A stretch of DNA of 64,000 bases. Origin: Argopecten irradians (lineage: Eukaryota > Mollusca > Bivalvia > Pectinida > Pectinidae). The notes beneath the pieces were generated by a model. The model worked only from the letters and a program-made list of their open reading frames with translations, did not search any database and was not told the origin of the DNA. Below, piece after piece: positions 1-14,100 of this stretch (position 1 is its first letter; every line of letters begins with the position of its first letter). The stretch is taken from contig NC_091143.1 of NCBI RefSeq assembly GCF_041381155.1, forward strand, positions 26,563,695 to 26,627,694, in the 5' to 3' direction. Position numbers and translations under genes: made by a program.

Positions 1-780
1 CAGAGGTTGTTATAGTATATTATAGAGCGTATGGTCAATGTGTTTTATTTCATACAGTCGAATCCGATGTAACATATTGTGGAGGTTCATAAACATAACG
101 GTATGGTTTTACTCTTTTAGGTTGCATATAAAGAAAACGATCACCAAACAATTACAATAACATTGAAAATGTACTAACATATGCGAAGTTGCTTGTAAGA
201 AATCGAGCTGTTTTGCTTTATACGCCCATGGGTCACAGTAACCTTGTATTGTCAATGTGATAACTTAGAGTGTACATCGACGCTTGAGACACGACAATTG
301 ATATTGCGAACCCCTGAATACGACCAGCGGACGCAGGGACTTTCATTCTTAAGAAATGTATTCATACGCGTTCGGAGGTGGCATGGCGCTGATACATAAA
401 CACCGTGATTATGATACATTCTGTGTTGGTCTTTGTGCTCTCTGTCGGAGATGGTGTGGTCCAGTTTATGATATATTATCTATTAAGAAGTAACACCAGT
501 ACCCACAGAGTTTGAGATAATTAGGTTAGATACCGCGGTGCCAACAGATAAATTACTAGCTTTCATCTTCAGGCCGAGTGATGACCGTCATTAGTTCAGA
601 GCAAATGACGGGAACTATCGATGTCCTCTCTAGTGTAATTAGGTACAGCACATGACTGGTAAACATGAAAACAGAGTAGCAAATGAAAAGGCCGAACTAA
701 AGAATCCCATTAAATCGGTACTATGAAGGGAAAGAAAGAAAAAGGGAAAAATACATTGGAGTTTTTGATGTGTGTTTTAT
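1..780. other. Left edge, nothing recognised
   Basis: No open frame of useful length, no terminal repeats and no RNA gene that I can see. Confidence 0.5.
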
Positions 781-1068
781 ATCCTTGATACTCCTAGGGT
801 TACTATCACTGTTGTTATATAAACCCCTAGAATATTTCAAAGCAAAATTGAATGCGCCAGAAGACACAATAAATTTGGTCCTTTGATTTAATGAACAGCG
901 TCGAAACTTTTAAACTTCGAAACAATCTATTGACTTGAAATATTATGCATTGGTCAAACAGAATACTTCAACGTGATTCGCGTGTCTTCCGAATAATTTC
1001 ACAATAACGAAAAAAAATAATCGAGTAACAGTACACTGAGGTTGAATCTGTGGCTTTGAAGTTAGGGG

Positions 1069-1108
<40 letters not shown>

Positions 1109-1238
1109 CATTTAGAATCATCATGGAAGTCTCTGCAGGCACGTGATTAGTCTTTTTTTTTCTTCATCCAGTTATGCTATGAGATAGTCCAGTTGTGGAT
1201 ATAACGTGAGTGTTTGTAAACCCTGGAATATCGAGGAT
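781..1238. mobile_element. Inverted-repeat element, family with ATCCTCGATAtCC ends, copy 1
   Basis: Left end ATCCTTGATACTCCTAGGG and right end (reversed) ATCCTCGATATTCCAGGG, with the inverted similarity running about 60 bases. Two more copies lie at 41851-42165 and 63555-63868. Shared core: CTTTGAAGTTAGGGGTCGC, then GTCTCTGCAGG..GTGATT. This copy carries a (CT)n tract at 1072-1105. No protein. Confidence 0.75.
1072..1105. repeat. (CT)n microsatellite
   Basis: About 17 CT units inside the inverted-repeat element at 781-1238; the sister copies have only CCCTCTCT or CGCCCT here. Confidence 0.95.
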
Positions 1239-1458
1239 GTGCGTCTTATAAACAGCCAAATTCCTCCCAAAACATGCTTCCATGCACAAGTGACGAAAGA
1301 AAGACTGTGGCATTTTCTCTTTATATCCTTTTGTGATAGCGGGAATAATGTCGCTTTGCAGTAATATTGCACCGTCGGGAAGCATAGGTCAATAACACCG
1401 AACACATTTTAGGAAGACTAATTACTTGTGTAAGTTCCAATTGTCTTTTTTATTTTTT

Positions 1459-1717
1459 CAGCTTACCGGGTGTGGGACGACTGGTTCGCCAGTTGTCAGT
1501 ATAATATGACCGCTTGGGGTATGTTGCGTGCTGTCTTCGGCAGCATTCTTGAGTTATATAGCAAAAAGGACAACAGTTCCACTATACAAGAAGACACAAC
1601 ACGAATATACCGCAGTCTCCCATAACATGCACCTCGCACAACATACACGCAACACACCAACACATGGGAGGCCGTCCTTACATGACCCTGGTTGTTAATA
1701 GGACGTAATTTATCAAC
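1459..1717 (-). repeat. Dispersed repeat (family with TTAACGTCCTATTAACA start), reverse copy
   Basis: Contains GGACGACTGGTTCGCC, TTGTCAGTATAATATGACC, GAAGACACAACACGAATATAC and ends, reversed, with the head GTCCTATTAACAACCAGGGTC. The same blocks occur at many places in the window. Looks like a short non-autonomous retro- or DNA-element; class not settled. Confidence 0.8.
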
Positions 1718-2671
1718 CAAACAAAAAAAGAAAGACCGCGTGCTTCATTCAAATAACTGATAGGATACACAGGAGTTAGTCAAAACAGGAATATACCAAT
1801 CAAAGTTTAAGGACATTTGTTATCTATTTGGTGGACAACGTTGAAGCTTTTAAAAGTTCGAAACAAAGTATCCACCGGCAGTGCGATACATTCTTCACAC
1901 ACCATTTTTTAACGTAGTCCACGTGTCCGCGAATTTATTTTTTATTTATCAGTGAGACCAGAATTATTAGAAACAAAACGCACTGATCTTGACATAACAA
2001 TCGAAGCCATCATAGTGTATCACAGTTACATTATATTGTAGTATTAGTGATGAGAACGTCAGTGAAGGTTTTGGGGATCTAATTATAAATAAATCAAATT
2101 AATATGCCTTCAGTGTGCTTTATAAAGGCCTCCCATGCAGCCAATTGCATATCTACAGAATGCGTTTTGATGGTATATTGCTCTCTTTATCCAGAGGTAC
2201 AGTAAGGTTGTAGACAGCTTTATCGGAGAAATCGATGTACATGATACGCTTTCACAATGGAATAAAGGTATGTGAAAGTAGTTCATCACGTCTATTGATG
2301 TTCTTTGTATGCATTAGAGATATTAATGAACATGTGATATATAGTAAACTATAGATATTTTAACAATATTGTCGGCATGCCAACGACTACTTCGAGATAG
2401 ACGCTTCTCTTTCTTGCATTCTCCTTTTACCTTTAGAATTACATAAGGTAAGATATGGTCCTCCCATCCAGTCGTTTATACTGAAAACCATTGTGCAACC
2501 CTGGATACCATGCAGTATAATAAGATTCCATATTAACATATTACGGTATATCCCTGCAAGAGAACGGAATCTGTGGTCTTCTTTATTGCACCGAACTGTC
2601 TCTAAGATTATTTAGCTAAATATATTATCCATAAGCGTTCATACATTCACGTTTACGTCTAGTACTGCAAT

Positions 2672-3025
2672 TTAAAGATGCTCCACCGCTGACGAATTGT
2701 ATTTTTTCATTATCAAAAACAGGAGCACACGATTGAGTATTTTTCTTCGGTTGCAAAAACTACTTACTTCACACCATTACCACATTTGAAAAGTTTGAGC
2801 TTTTAATTTTAATTCAAGTACAAAAATATGAAAAACAATAAATTGCATCCCGAAAAAATTCTGTGGCACTATATCCTATATGAAATGAAGTACTGATAGC
2901 GGATACACCAAAGGCGAAATATTTTTTTGGGGTTTATTAGGCATATAAATATACACGATTACACACCAATTATAGTTCAAATGATGAAAATCATTTTTGC
3001 TCTGTCGGCGGTGGAGCATCTTTAA
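2672..3025 (+). mobile_element. Short inverted-repeat element (TTAAAGATGCTCCACCGC ends), copy 1
   Basis: Terminal inverted repeats of about 22 bases: TTAAAGATGCTCCACCGC at left, its reverse complement at right. Roughly 354 bp, no protein. Very similar to the copy at 3398-3764, 370 bases further on, in the same orientation. Confidence 0.85.
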
Positions 3026-3397
3026 GTAGTATTTCATCAAACCATAGTATTGTTAAAATTTACTAAAGTATCCTAAATGTAATAATTTCAGATACACTGG
3101 TATGTGATACCTAAGTTAGTGTTAAAAACTGACGGATGAATGGTGTTTGTTAAGACTAACAGAGAAATAAGGGGTTGGTATTCATAGTGCCATATTTGGA
3201 AGGGGCAGCCTACGCCAGAAAATACGCTGGTTAACTATTTGTGCGTGTCCTAAGAAAGTGGGTTCGAAAAAGAAGGTGAAGGTATGTCACATGATAGCGG
3301 GAAGGATTGCCTTTTACATTAAGGTAGCTATATATACGTATCTCCAATGAATTGTGTTGCAACCGGAAAATTTTACTGCTTAACCAATCCTGTTACC

Positions 3398-3764
3398 TTA
3401 AAGATGCTCCACTGCCGACAAATGGTATTTTTTTCACTATTAAAAACAGGAGCAGACGATTTAGTATTTTTCTTCAGTTACAAAAGTTACTTACTTTACA
3501 CCATTACCACCATTGAAAAGTTTGAGCTTCTAATTTTACTGCAAGTTAAAAATATAAAAAAAATGATGAATTGCATCCCGAAAAAATTCCGTACCACAAT
3601 ATCCTATATGAAAGGAAGTACTGAATGTGCATGCACCAAAGGCGAAAGAAATTATTCTATTATAGTTTTTGTGTTAATAAGACTATTATATACACGATTA
3701 AACACCAATTATTGCTCAAATGATGAATATCATTTATGCTCTGTCGGCGGTGGAGCATCTTTAA
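3398..3764 (+). mobile_element. Short inverted-repeat element (TTAAAGATGCTCCACCGC ends), copy 2
   Basis: Starts TTAAAGATGCTCCACTGCC and ends GGCGGTGGAGCATCTTTAA. About 367 bp. A 149-codon open frame across it (3347-3796) is an accident of the repeat. Confidence 0.87.
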
Positions 3765-5260
3765 TATCTAAATTTCGCGATTTCCATTTCAAATGATTTT
3801 CGCGTAATCTTACACAAAAGAGAGTTGGTTAACAGAAATCCATGTACGGTAAGCACTAGGCAATAACAGATAAACGAAAACGGATCCCATAAGTCAAATC
3901 GAGTTATAGTATTGGAGGACATAAGGACAGGGTGTCTTTTAGGGATAAGAAGAGAGTAGATTTTACTATCAATTGCGGCTAGTAAAACTACTCCAAGGAG
4001 CCACTGTTCGGATGTACACTAGTCAATACATCGACGTCTCATCGATACCTGCGGAGAGCTCAGCATCCGAGAATGAAACAACTGGCTGACCAGTGGTCTG
4101 TTTAAGCTCACCTATATATGGGGGTGCTATGCTGTGAATTCAGCAGTATACAACCTTCACAATAATTTAAAGTTGTCCCTTAGGACAAACACACAAATAT
4201 ACACATTTCTCAATACAGAGAAATAGAAGGTACCTTAAAGTCATAGGATGTAGTATAAAAATGAAAATAGAAAATTGTTATCTTAACTAAAAATATGGGG
4301 CCCGAGTAACTGTCACTTTGACTCTATGTCTTTCTATTGTAAACTAATGTAAGTCCTAAATCGAGTTTTGAAAATAAAATACATGACACCGTGTTACTGT
4401 AAGCTAATTCAGATTGGAAGCTGGAGACACATTGTATACACTACGTGCACGTTACTATAGTAACCAGATGTCATTATGCTTACGTCCTATTAATATCTTG
4501 ATGAAGTCAATATTGACGATTTGACTTCAATCTTGTTGTGGCTCCACGGAAGGCGAACGTAATCTAATATGCCATTTTACATGTAATAGTGATATATAGA
4601 TTTTCCTATTGCGCTTTCAATTTACGTTTCTATAATTTAGATGACATCTTTTATCTAATGTTAAAAACATATAAATTAGCTTTTTATGTGATCAAGGTTT
4701 CTGAGAAAAGTGCTGACGAGTACAATTCTCCAATATAAGTAATTAAGAGGAAACCTCTCACTCGTACGTTGATTGTAATGTATATTGTAGTTTACAAATG
4801 CTTGGATCATTTGTCGCGATATTTTTCAAATTTATGTATTTGGAATATAATCTTAATTCCCGATGCAGCAGATTTATACAAAATGCATTTGATATGAAAA
4901 CGCATTTGGTAAATAATGAAATTTTCTACCAGACCGTTAACATCTAGTCGATGGAAGGGAAGCAACTCGTCTTACTACATTTCGAGCGTTAGAGAATTTT
5001 GGTTACAACTGATCAAATGCTTTCTAAAAAATAAAAAAATACACTAAATGTGCTATTCAAGACAGAAAATATTTTCTCTGCTGACTCGCCGTTTTATCAA
5101 ATATATGGAAACAAATAAGCCACTAATGTGTAATTGTACTATATAAAATTGAGTGTTCATATCTGCCATTTAAATTTTGTGTTATAAAGTTGATTTCCAA
5201 ATGGTGCTTGAGATAATATTTTATCTTTGCTTATATATGCATTACAACAAACTTATTTTA
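3765..5260. other. Intergenic, nothing recognised
   Basis: AT-rich unique-looking sequence without coding frames, clear repeats or RNA genes. Confidence 0.45.
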
Positions 5261-5651
5261 GGCCCACTACCTTTCCGAAACGGCTTTTAGTTTTTAAAAG
5301 TGGAGTGTAAAACGAGATTGATAATTTTATAGAGTAGCACAAGTTATCAACTTACCGTTAATACTACTACACACCTACCATCACCTTCTGAACAATTTAG
5401 TTAATGTTTATTTTCCTAACGCGGGTCGTCTCATGTTTCCCACCGTCGTCCTAAATACCGCGCGGCAGCTGATTATAACTGCGCCAGAAGGCAAAACAGC
5501 GAAATGAAACTCAACGGTTATCGTATATTACCCAGTCAATCTTGCATAAGCTTCATGTTGTAACCTTATCTTTGGCAATCGATATTAATTTTCTTATGTT
5601 ATTTATGAATATTAGAAACCTTTAGATTTTGCTCCGGAAAGGTAGTGGGCC
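5261..5651. mobile_element. 391-bp inverted-repeat element (GGCCCACTACCTTTCCG ends)
   Basis: Left end GGCCCACTACCTTTCCG, right end CGGAAAGGTAGTGGGCC, a perfect 17-base inverted pair. Flanks are TTTTA and TTTAT. No protein; a typical MITE layout. Confidence 0.87.
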
Positions 5652-5759
5652 TTTATCCAAATATTTTGTAATCACCGACACATCTAAACAGTAACACCAA
5701 ATAGCATATAATACTGATAACTTAACCGAACATCCTGATTACTTTGTTAGTTAGTTTAT

Positions 5760-6040
5760 TTGATTGATTTAATTAACGTCCTATTAACAGCCATGGTCAT
5801 GTAAGGACGTCCTCCCATGTTTGTAGTGTGAAGCGTGTATGAAATGCGAGGTGCGTGTTTTGGAAAACTGTGGTATGTTCGTGTATAGTGGAACTGTTGC
5901 CATTTTTATAGTGCTATATCACTGAAGCATGCCGCCGAAGACACCAAGCAACACTCCCAAGCCGGTCACATTATATTTACAACGGGCGAACCAGTCGTCC
6001 TACTCCCTGTATGCTGACCTCTAAGCAAGAGTAGAAACTA
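5760..6040 (+). repeat. Dispersed repeat (TTAACGTCCTATTAACA family), forward copy
   Basis: Reads TTAACGTCCTATTAACAGCC, ATGGTCATGTAAGGACG, then GAAGCATGCCGCCGAAGACA, CCGGTCACATTATA and GGGCGAACCAGTCGTCC. A further reverse fragment of the family follows at about 6100-6175. Confidence 0.85.
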
Positions 6041-6179
6041 CCGCTTTTAAAGATCCTGAATACAAATAATTAGGTAGGAATAGAGAATACATTTAGTCAT
6101 TAGACAAGAAGACACAACACGAATACACTGCAGACATTCACACAAGGCAACACATCGCACACAAGGCCTATACATTATG

Positions 6180-8095
6180 CCTTATGAACCAACCAACCAT
6201 CAAGTATTCCCAACACTGGACACGTTTTCCTAGATAGAGCCAAACGTGGGATGGTGCTTAAAGAAGCGTAAAAAGAAGAAACGCAATTAAGAGGAAGGGA
6301 ATGTAAATGTAGTAATGGGAAATTCGACGCTATCATTTTAACATACAGAAATATGCCCTGTAACGTGGGTTGTTTTTGTCTTTTTATTCTTGTGTAATAT
6401 CCTACAGAACACAAACGAAGAGAAGTTTTGAACATCAAAGGAACCGTTTTCTTCCAGCAACCAGCACGAAATCTATTATTACATATAATTACATTCGCTG
6501 GTTTGACCGAATCGAGTCATTTTTTGTCGGTTGTAGATTATATGATGCAAATTTTGCATATAGGAAGACATTTCAATCATTTTAAATACGTCCATTATAT
6601 ACTTTAAGGAACACTGGGTATGAAACAAAGACTAGTTTTGAGAAAAAAATGTTTAACTGCTGTATTTGGGAAAAAAACATACAGATTTAGGGGAATACAC
6701 TTGAACTCCTAAATTAAACTTTTTTCTTAAAAATAATATTAGTCCCACTATGTGAAGATGGCACTGTAACATTGCATATGTACATAGCTATTAACTGAAA
6801 CGTCCCATATATTCCATATTTGTATGTTGTGATCTACAGCCGACATTTTCTTGATGGAAATGTGTTATTTTCACCTTGAAAGCGGACATTAACATATACA
6901 CAGAGTGTATCCCATAGAGTGATCAATTCAATACCCAATGGCGTTGAACGTCCTTTACAAAGACTGCTTTTTGATACATACTGTATATATTTCTTTCGAC
7001 TTTCACCTTTAAAAGGTATGCAAATTGTATGTGAACAATCAGTATCTAAGACTTGAAAAATGCTCCAACAATGAATGAAAACTCGGGATTTCAATATTAA
7101 ACATAGCCATAATGTAGCGTGTTTTGTGTACAAGGTGTGGTTTCCTAAGCAACTGCATAGAGTAACCGCCAATCATTAGATTGTAAAGCAAGTATGATAT
7201 TTGCGACTTTTACACCATTTGAACACAGAATAAAAATACACATGTAAAATTATTACATTCTGGCAGTTAATCTATAAGAAATCCCCAAAGATTTTGTTTG
7301 GAGAATGGCAATTGTTTCTGTAAGGCGGATCGACGTATTTAGTGCATTAGGAACTAATATTGATTGGATTGATTCGAACAGAACGAAACACAGTTGAATA
7401 TATTAATCAAAAATTCTGAAGTATGCATAATATTAATTGGTACTAAAACAAATAAATGGTCAGAAATATATATTTGAGAGTTCATTGATAAACAAAACAA
7501 AAAACAACACATGATTAGATCTAAAGTTATATGATGGGCTTACTGTGGCAATATTATAAATATGTTTATATAATTTGCTGTGCTGTGATATACTGTATAT
7601 TATAGTTAGTCTTTGTTGGTTTATCAGCTCCTTTATTTTAATGATACACAAGCTCATCAGAGCTGATATTACTTTTTTATAAATTGTCAACATAAAATAA
7701 AGTTTTGCAATATGGACTTTTTAAATGCAGTGTTAAAGTTCCATTGCCTTTTCTATGGATAGGAATAGAAGTAAGTTTCATTTTACCTAGGGCTATGATT
7801 GAAATCGTACATAAATTGCACATGGCAGTCACCCGGATAAACATATTCAGCGAGACCATTGTGCTGTAACATTTTATTCAATAACACACATACACAAGTC
7901 CAGTGGAGCTGACGATGTAGTAAACCCGGGTTCGGATGCCCGACCAGTAATCCGCTTGCCTGTGATCAATCCTCGGAAATGTCTGAAAGGTGATGAACCG
8001 AATTAGTTTCCAACAGCAGATGTACCAACAACAACTTCGACAACGACAAAGAAGACGATGACGATTTAAACAACAAGAACCCTCCACACCTGTCT
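6180..8095. other. Upstream region of the SRCR gene, no motif assigned
   Basis: Small open frames only. The promoter and 5' UTR of the SRCR gene should lie in the right part, but no TATA box or initiator stands out in this AT-rich sequence. Confidence 0.45.
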
Positions 8096-8105
8096 ATGCG
8101 TGACG

Positions 8106-8172
8106 ATGATACTACACCTGTCATTGTTGTACCTATTGATGACAATTCTTTCCCTAACAGGATTAGCGACAG
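8106..8172 (+). CDS. SRCR receptor exon 1: signal peptide
   Basis: The ATG at 8106 (A at -3) opens 22 residues starting MILHLSLLYLLMTILSLTGL, a typical hydrophobic signal peptide with likely cleavage near GLA-T. The exon ends ACAG before GTAAGT in phase 1, as SRCR exon 2 needs. An out-of-frame ATG at 8096 overlaps this start with a weak context and could act as a small upstream ORF. The 5' UTR extent and transcription start are not visible. Confidence 0.88.
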
Positions 8173-11100
8173 GTAAGTATATATACATTCATATATATCA
8201 TGATATAAACGTTTTACACACTTGTATTAATTGTTTGATTGATATAAATCCATAATGTTGCGGCTCGTTAACCGCCGTTTCCCTCTGTGACCTTGACATT
8301 GGCATGGTTTACCTCTAGCGTAAAGGTAAACATTCCACTGCCTAGGATATGAGCGGAGAAAGTTCTAAATATAGAGTAAATTGTGCTATTGGTACATGAT
8401 TTAAATCGTGTTTGGACCATTGTTTGATAGCAATTCTTCTCTGTGAAAATCATATTGTTATAAATGTATTCTACATTACTATTTACCAGGTAAATACTGG
8501 CCTTATTTGGAGATATGCTGTTGTTCTGAGTACATATCATAATTTGGCTAGTGCTACTATGTATTTCAAAAGAAAACACTGATTTTGTTAATTATGAAAA
8601 AGTCATACTTTTCAGAAGATCATTTTTATTGTTTAAAAGCTATAATTCAGATAAAAGTTAGTCTTTTTAACTTCTAAGTGAAAACCTTAATTCATTTTCA
8701 AACAGTATAAAATAATAGCCCTTACTCTACCACTCATTAAATTTGTTTGGTTGTATGTTTTTCTGTAGGAACAAATGTCAGAATAGTAAGAACTGGCTTG
8801 TCTCCTGCCACCCAGGGGATACTCGAGGTAAACCGCACTGGAAGTTGGAAGGTCGTTTGTAATTGGGGTTTCGGAGACGTAGAGGCACGTATTGCTTGTA
8901 GAGAGTTGGGATTCATTGGTGGAAACGCCCTTCCTGTAGCCGCGTACGGTCCCCATTCCGGGGTCTACACTGCGCCTTTCAGGGGCTGCAAAGGCGAGGA
9001 GCTTTCTTTGCTGGACTGTAATTTTGATAGCCAAGGGAATGAGGATATTTGTCGTAGCCAGGACACCTATTATGCGTCAGTTAATTGTTACACTGAAATC
9101 CCAGCAATACCAGGTAAAATTAGATAGCGTTCACTGACAAGGGTTTTATGTGATAAACATTTATTTTTGTTTTCTGGCAAATTAATTTTCTGTGGGCAAG
9201 AAAAGAAAAGATAAAGGCATTTACTTGAATTACACTTTTGCAATTTTGGACTATACCTACTACTGTTTGAGAACACGAATTGCTTACATAGCTTAGTTAT
9301 GATGTAGATATGAGATTAAGCATGATTTAAACCATTTCATAGCGTCCCAGTGACTTATTACATATACGTGTACCAATGTTACTCCATAACAATACAATAA
9401 CATTATTTGGTATACATAACCATCATAATTCTCAAATTAAGAATATAAAGCTAATTTGTTACAAAAAAAACCCATGATAATAATCTTTATTTGCTTAAGC
9501 ATATAACATTATTTATGTACATATAACGATGTATTGTTGTAGATATTCCTGTGAATTTGACACATGGGTACCATGGTAACCTGTCCTATTACCAAGCTGG
9601 TGTCTGGGGGCAGGTATGCCTTACCTATTGGGATGATACAGAAGCGTCTGTAGCATGTCGTGAACTAGGATACCATGGGGGCGTGGCCACGAGGGCGGAG
9701 TCAGTAAATGGTCGACCTTTCACCCTGACAGGAATTAATTGTCATGGGAACGAAAGTAGGCTCGTCGATTGCAAACACACAGTCGACGTTTGTTATAACA
9801 CACTGCTTCGTGCGGCGGTTGTTTGTTACAACACAAGTACGTGTAATTAGTTAAACTCATATATATAGGATGACAAAGTGAGGTCAGGATTTAATATCAA
9901 TATATGTCATAACGATCGAACGTATTAAAGTTTTATTTTCATAATTTACATCTTATTCAGTTTTTTTCATCAATACATGTTATGTACACAAGATAACTGT
10001 GATCAATGATCATCATACATACTTCATATAAATTAGGAACGTTTTAAAGTTACTGTCTTAATATTTCTTTAAAGAAGTTCATGTTTATTCCATTAATGTT
10101 GTTACTTTTTTCATGCCACCAAATTGATTTGTCATGTTTTGTGGTATACATTGCTATGTTATATATCATATATGTCATTAGATATTTTCATGTAATAACG
10201 TCAATATTAATTTTGGTTCTAATTTTTCCATCAATCGTTTGTTCATTGCTTTATTCAATCTATTGTAACAGTTTTTTTGTTGTCATCCATTGTTGTATTT
10301 TAATCAACAACCATATTTCGTTTGTTTGTCATCCTTGGTCTTTCTTATGTCTCTATGCCGCTAAACCTTAATTTTTAGTTTTTTTTATATATCTATTTAT
10401 CTTCGTCTTCACATAATCGTTATTCACATAATCGTTATACACAATTGATTCGTATATGCACCCCGTAAACAGATATATCCATACATCTTGAGGAAGGGGA
10501 CGGACAGACTAGCCGGACTGGCCGGGCTGGCCGAATGGAAATCACCTATGATGGAATTGATGGCGTGGTGGCATTTTGTGGATTAAGTCAGAAAGGAACT
10601 AGATACAGTAAAACGCCTTCGTTTCTTTGTCGTCAGCTTGGATTTGCGACGGGTACTTTCATAAAGTATGTTTTATGTTGTACTACTAAAATATACTGCT
10701 AGTATTTTCCCGGAATTATATTTCTAAATTTTGATTTTTTTTTTTAAATCATAAATGTATCATATCGCTATATATTGTCCCGAAGATTTGATCCGCTTAT
10801 TTATGAAATTATTTATACGCTGAAAGTTAGATCGCATTTTTTTCGAATTTTCGAGTCACATTTAACCGCTTTAAATTCTGTTTCTTATTATTATAGTTTT
10901 GGCTCATTCAGCTACGAAATAAATAGAATGGAAATATTATTTATGTTTTAGAAACCGCCCAACCCAAGGAAGCATTTATTGGGCAATAGAGGAGTGTAAT
11001 GGGGATGAAGATAACATCTTCATGTGTAGAAACAAAGGATGGTTACCAGACAGATCATCTGATAACTGTACTAATGATGATAACATTGTTGTCCTCGCAT

Positions 11101-14100
11101 GTCATATAGGTGGTGAGTAAAGACTTTTTACAATAACATCGTAAAATATTAACGAAGAATATCTCGGATTTGGTATTTGCACTAAGAGGCAGAACATGTC
11201 GCATATGCAGTCAATGAAGACACAGATGTTTCAAAAAGTTAGGATCTTTTATGAAAAATAATTATGAGTTTTTAGCAACGCAAATAGCATATGTCTGGTT
11301 GAAAAGCGCAATTGCATTGTCACTATATGTACACTATGTCGCAAAAAAACTTTGATGTGAAGCAAATACAGCGAATGGGTGGCGGATGAACATATAACAC
11401 TTCTATAACTTTATAGCTATAGGCCCGGTCCCACTGGCGTTTAGGAAGATTTGCGAATGTATTGCTCACAAAATTGGCTGATATTCGCTGAACACATACG
11501 CAATAGTCGTAAATCGTTCTTGTATCTGTCGCCCAAACATCCGCATACGTCCGCAATTATCCGCAATGGCATGTTTTTCCGTTCCCAGGATTTTTGAACT
11601 GCACAAAATTTTGATTGCGGAAATCATTCGCATTAGATACACTATTCGCACGCAATACATACTCAATACATGCTTGATATACATGTATGCGCTGTATATC
11701 CGCTGTTATTCGTTGATATCCGCAACTGACTGGGTTTTTGCGGCTTTATAGCGAACTGGGACAGTGTGTAAAACGAATGTATAGCGTACCTTTCACGTTG
11801 ACATTACGAATTAATATAATTTGTAGCGAATGCATATTGAGTTAGCGTTTGTATTGCGTCTGTTTTGCATTTGATTTGAGAATAATTTGCAAATGTATAA
11901 TAAACGTGTTGCGTAAACCAAAACTACTGTATAGATATGGCAAAAATCGACATATTTGTCTATTATTTCCTGTCCGTCGAGAATAGAGGTGTAATAATAG
12001 GTCATCGGCAATAATACCAAAGCAGCGTAACAATGGTATCCAACTACATATTAATCTACTTGTTCAAGTCATGAAATTGTTTCAAAGACAGAAAAGAAAA
12101 AGTTGTATGCTTTGATTTGAATTTGAAACAGACTGGACCTTCTTTGTATCTGGAGGAGGTAGGATGAAAGTTGCAGCTTGCTTATCTTTGTTGCAGTCGT
12201 GTTGTTGTAAAAAGCGATACCGAAAGGCCCGAGCGCGCTTCTTTTACCTCCGTAATTCAGATGCCTTACATGCGCAATACAGCCGTTCTTTCCGCTACAT
12301 CTGCGCAATGCATTATTAATAGATTCGTAACATTTCCGTAACAATCGCAATACTTCCTATCTGTTTCCTCAATATATGCGTTATATATTCGTAATTGTTT
12401 GTTAAGTATCCGCATTGTTGGGTAATCTTACCGATTGTAAACCTCACGGGAGAGCGTCCGTCATCGTATTCGCTTGTATTCGTGAAATATCCGCATTTGT
12501 TCGTAATAAATTCGCAGAATGTTATCAATATATCCGTAATTTATACTTGAAAATTTGTTATTTTAAGCCAATTTTGTTGCGGATGACAACGAACGGCCAA
12601 AATTTGTAAACTAAATTCATCCGTAATTAATCCGCTCTTCAGTGGAACCGGGCCTTATAGTAATTGTATGTACAGTGTCGCGGGTGTAACGGTATAGATA
12701 TTGCGAATCGACTAAGATGCTTACATGCATATTTGAAATTAAATACATGTACATGTTTAGATCATGTCATAATTTCTCTGTTTTAAAGTAAATCTAGGCG
12801 GCGGTATAAACACAGACAATGTCAGCATGGGAATGGTGGAAATATATACTCACGAAAAATGGACTACGGTGTGTTCGCATCATTTTGATCAGAATGACGC
12901 TAAAGTGGTCTGCAGGCAGTTGGGATTTACACATGCACAGGTTCTACTTCCGGATATGTTCGGACGTTTCCGGTTTGTGACATTTGCAACTGATTTGTCA
13001 TGTGATGGAAGCGAGGCTGCTGTTAGCAAATGTGAACATGCGACTGGTTATTGTCTATATACAAGCCATGCAAGTGTTTTATGTACTAAAGGACATGTAT
13101 CTACAGGTAATTGGCTTATTGATCTATAATTATTTTTTCTTTGTTTTCATACTTAATCTGTGTTTTTTGATACCACTATGAAAAAAGCATTTCGAGAATG
13201 GTGCGAAAACCCGACTTTATAGTGACGTAACCATAGAAATATTGACGTTGCGTATTAACTTGGAAAAATATAATCCATTGTAAATAAATTGAATCGTACG
13301 TGTCAACGTATTTTATTTTATCAAGTAGTCTGAAAATTTAATTAATGATAAGCATTGACATCACTATTTCTTTAATTTCATGGATTTATGGTATAAAATC
13401 TGTGTGCACACTGTGTAAACCCGCATAGCGGTTTATCAGAAAGTTTGCAAACAATATGTCTTTCATACCGCGATGAAATTAAAACTAATAATGTGACATC
13501 AACGCTTAATTGAAATATAACTAAGGCAGATGTATCAGTAGTATAAAGACATGTGAAATATAAAAATAATAAGTGATCCAATAAACTTGTAAAATGTGCC
13601 TTATCCAAACAAGTTACATTAATTTGTTTTTTTATTTATTACTGTCCTGCATGAAAGAATGAGTGAAATCTGTGTTATTCGTATGTGATACAATGTTTAT
13701 TTTATGGAATGAATGAATCTTGTGACTCCAACACCCAAACCTTGGCAGCCTTCGAATACTTACATGCTACAGGGCAACACATTTGTAATCTGAGAAAAAT
13801 ATAAACCAATAAATAAAAATGTGATTTTCTACATGTCTTAATTAATTCTAGCCATGAATCTTATTGCAGCTTTTAATGCATACCTGTCACATGGTCATTA
13901 CGGTACAGTTATGATAGATAAGTATGGGATGGCGGGAACTGTATGTCGACACGGCTGGGACAATAAAGACTCGCAGGTTCTGTGTAGACAGCTGGGATAC
14001 CGTGGTGGCGTAGCTCTTGGTACACAGGAGGTCCGTACTCGGTATAATCCAATATGGCTGTCTAATGTTAATTGTACTGGTCATGAGAACGCAATCCAGG

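Noticed and set aside
3347-3796. 149-codon open frame
   Set aside because: Lies across an inverted-repeat element with a second copy at 2672 that breaks the frame; composition is not protein-like.
7910-7990. tRNA-like GGGTTCGGATGCCC stretch
   Set aside because: No matching acceptor stem or A box at the right distance; not a tRNA gene.
7997-8171. Acidic frame (rich in D and N) ending at the exon 1 donor
   Set aside because: It leaves in phase 2, which does not fit exon 2 (phase 1); the overlapping phase 1 frame encodes a clear signal peptide.
10081-10371. Hydrophobic 96-codon frame
   Set aside because: T-rich intron sequence; hydrophobicity follows from base composition.
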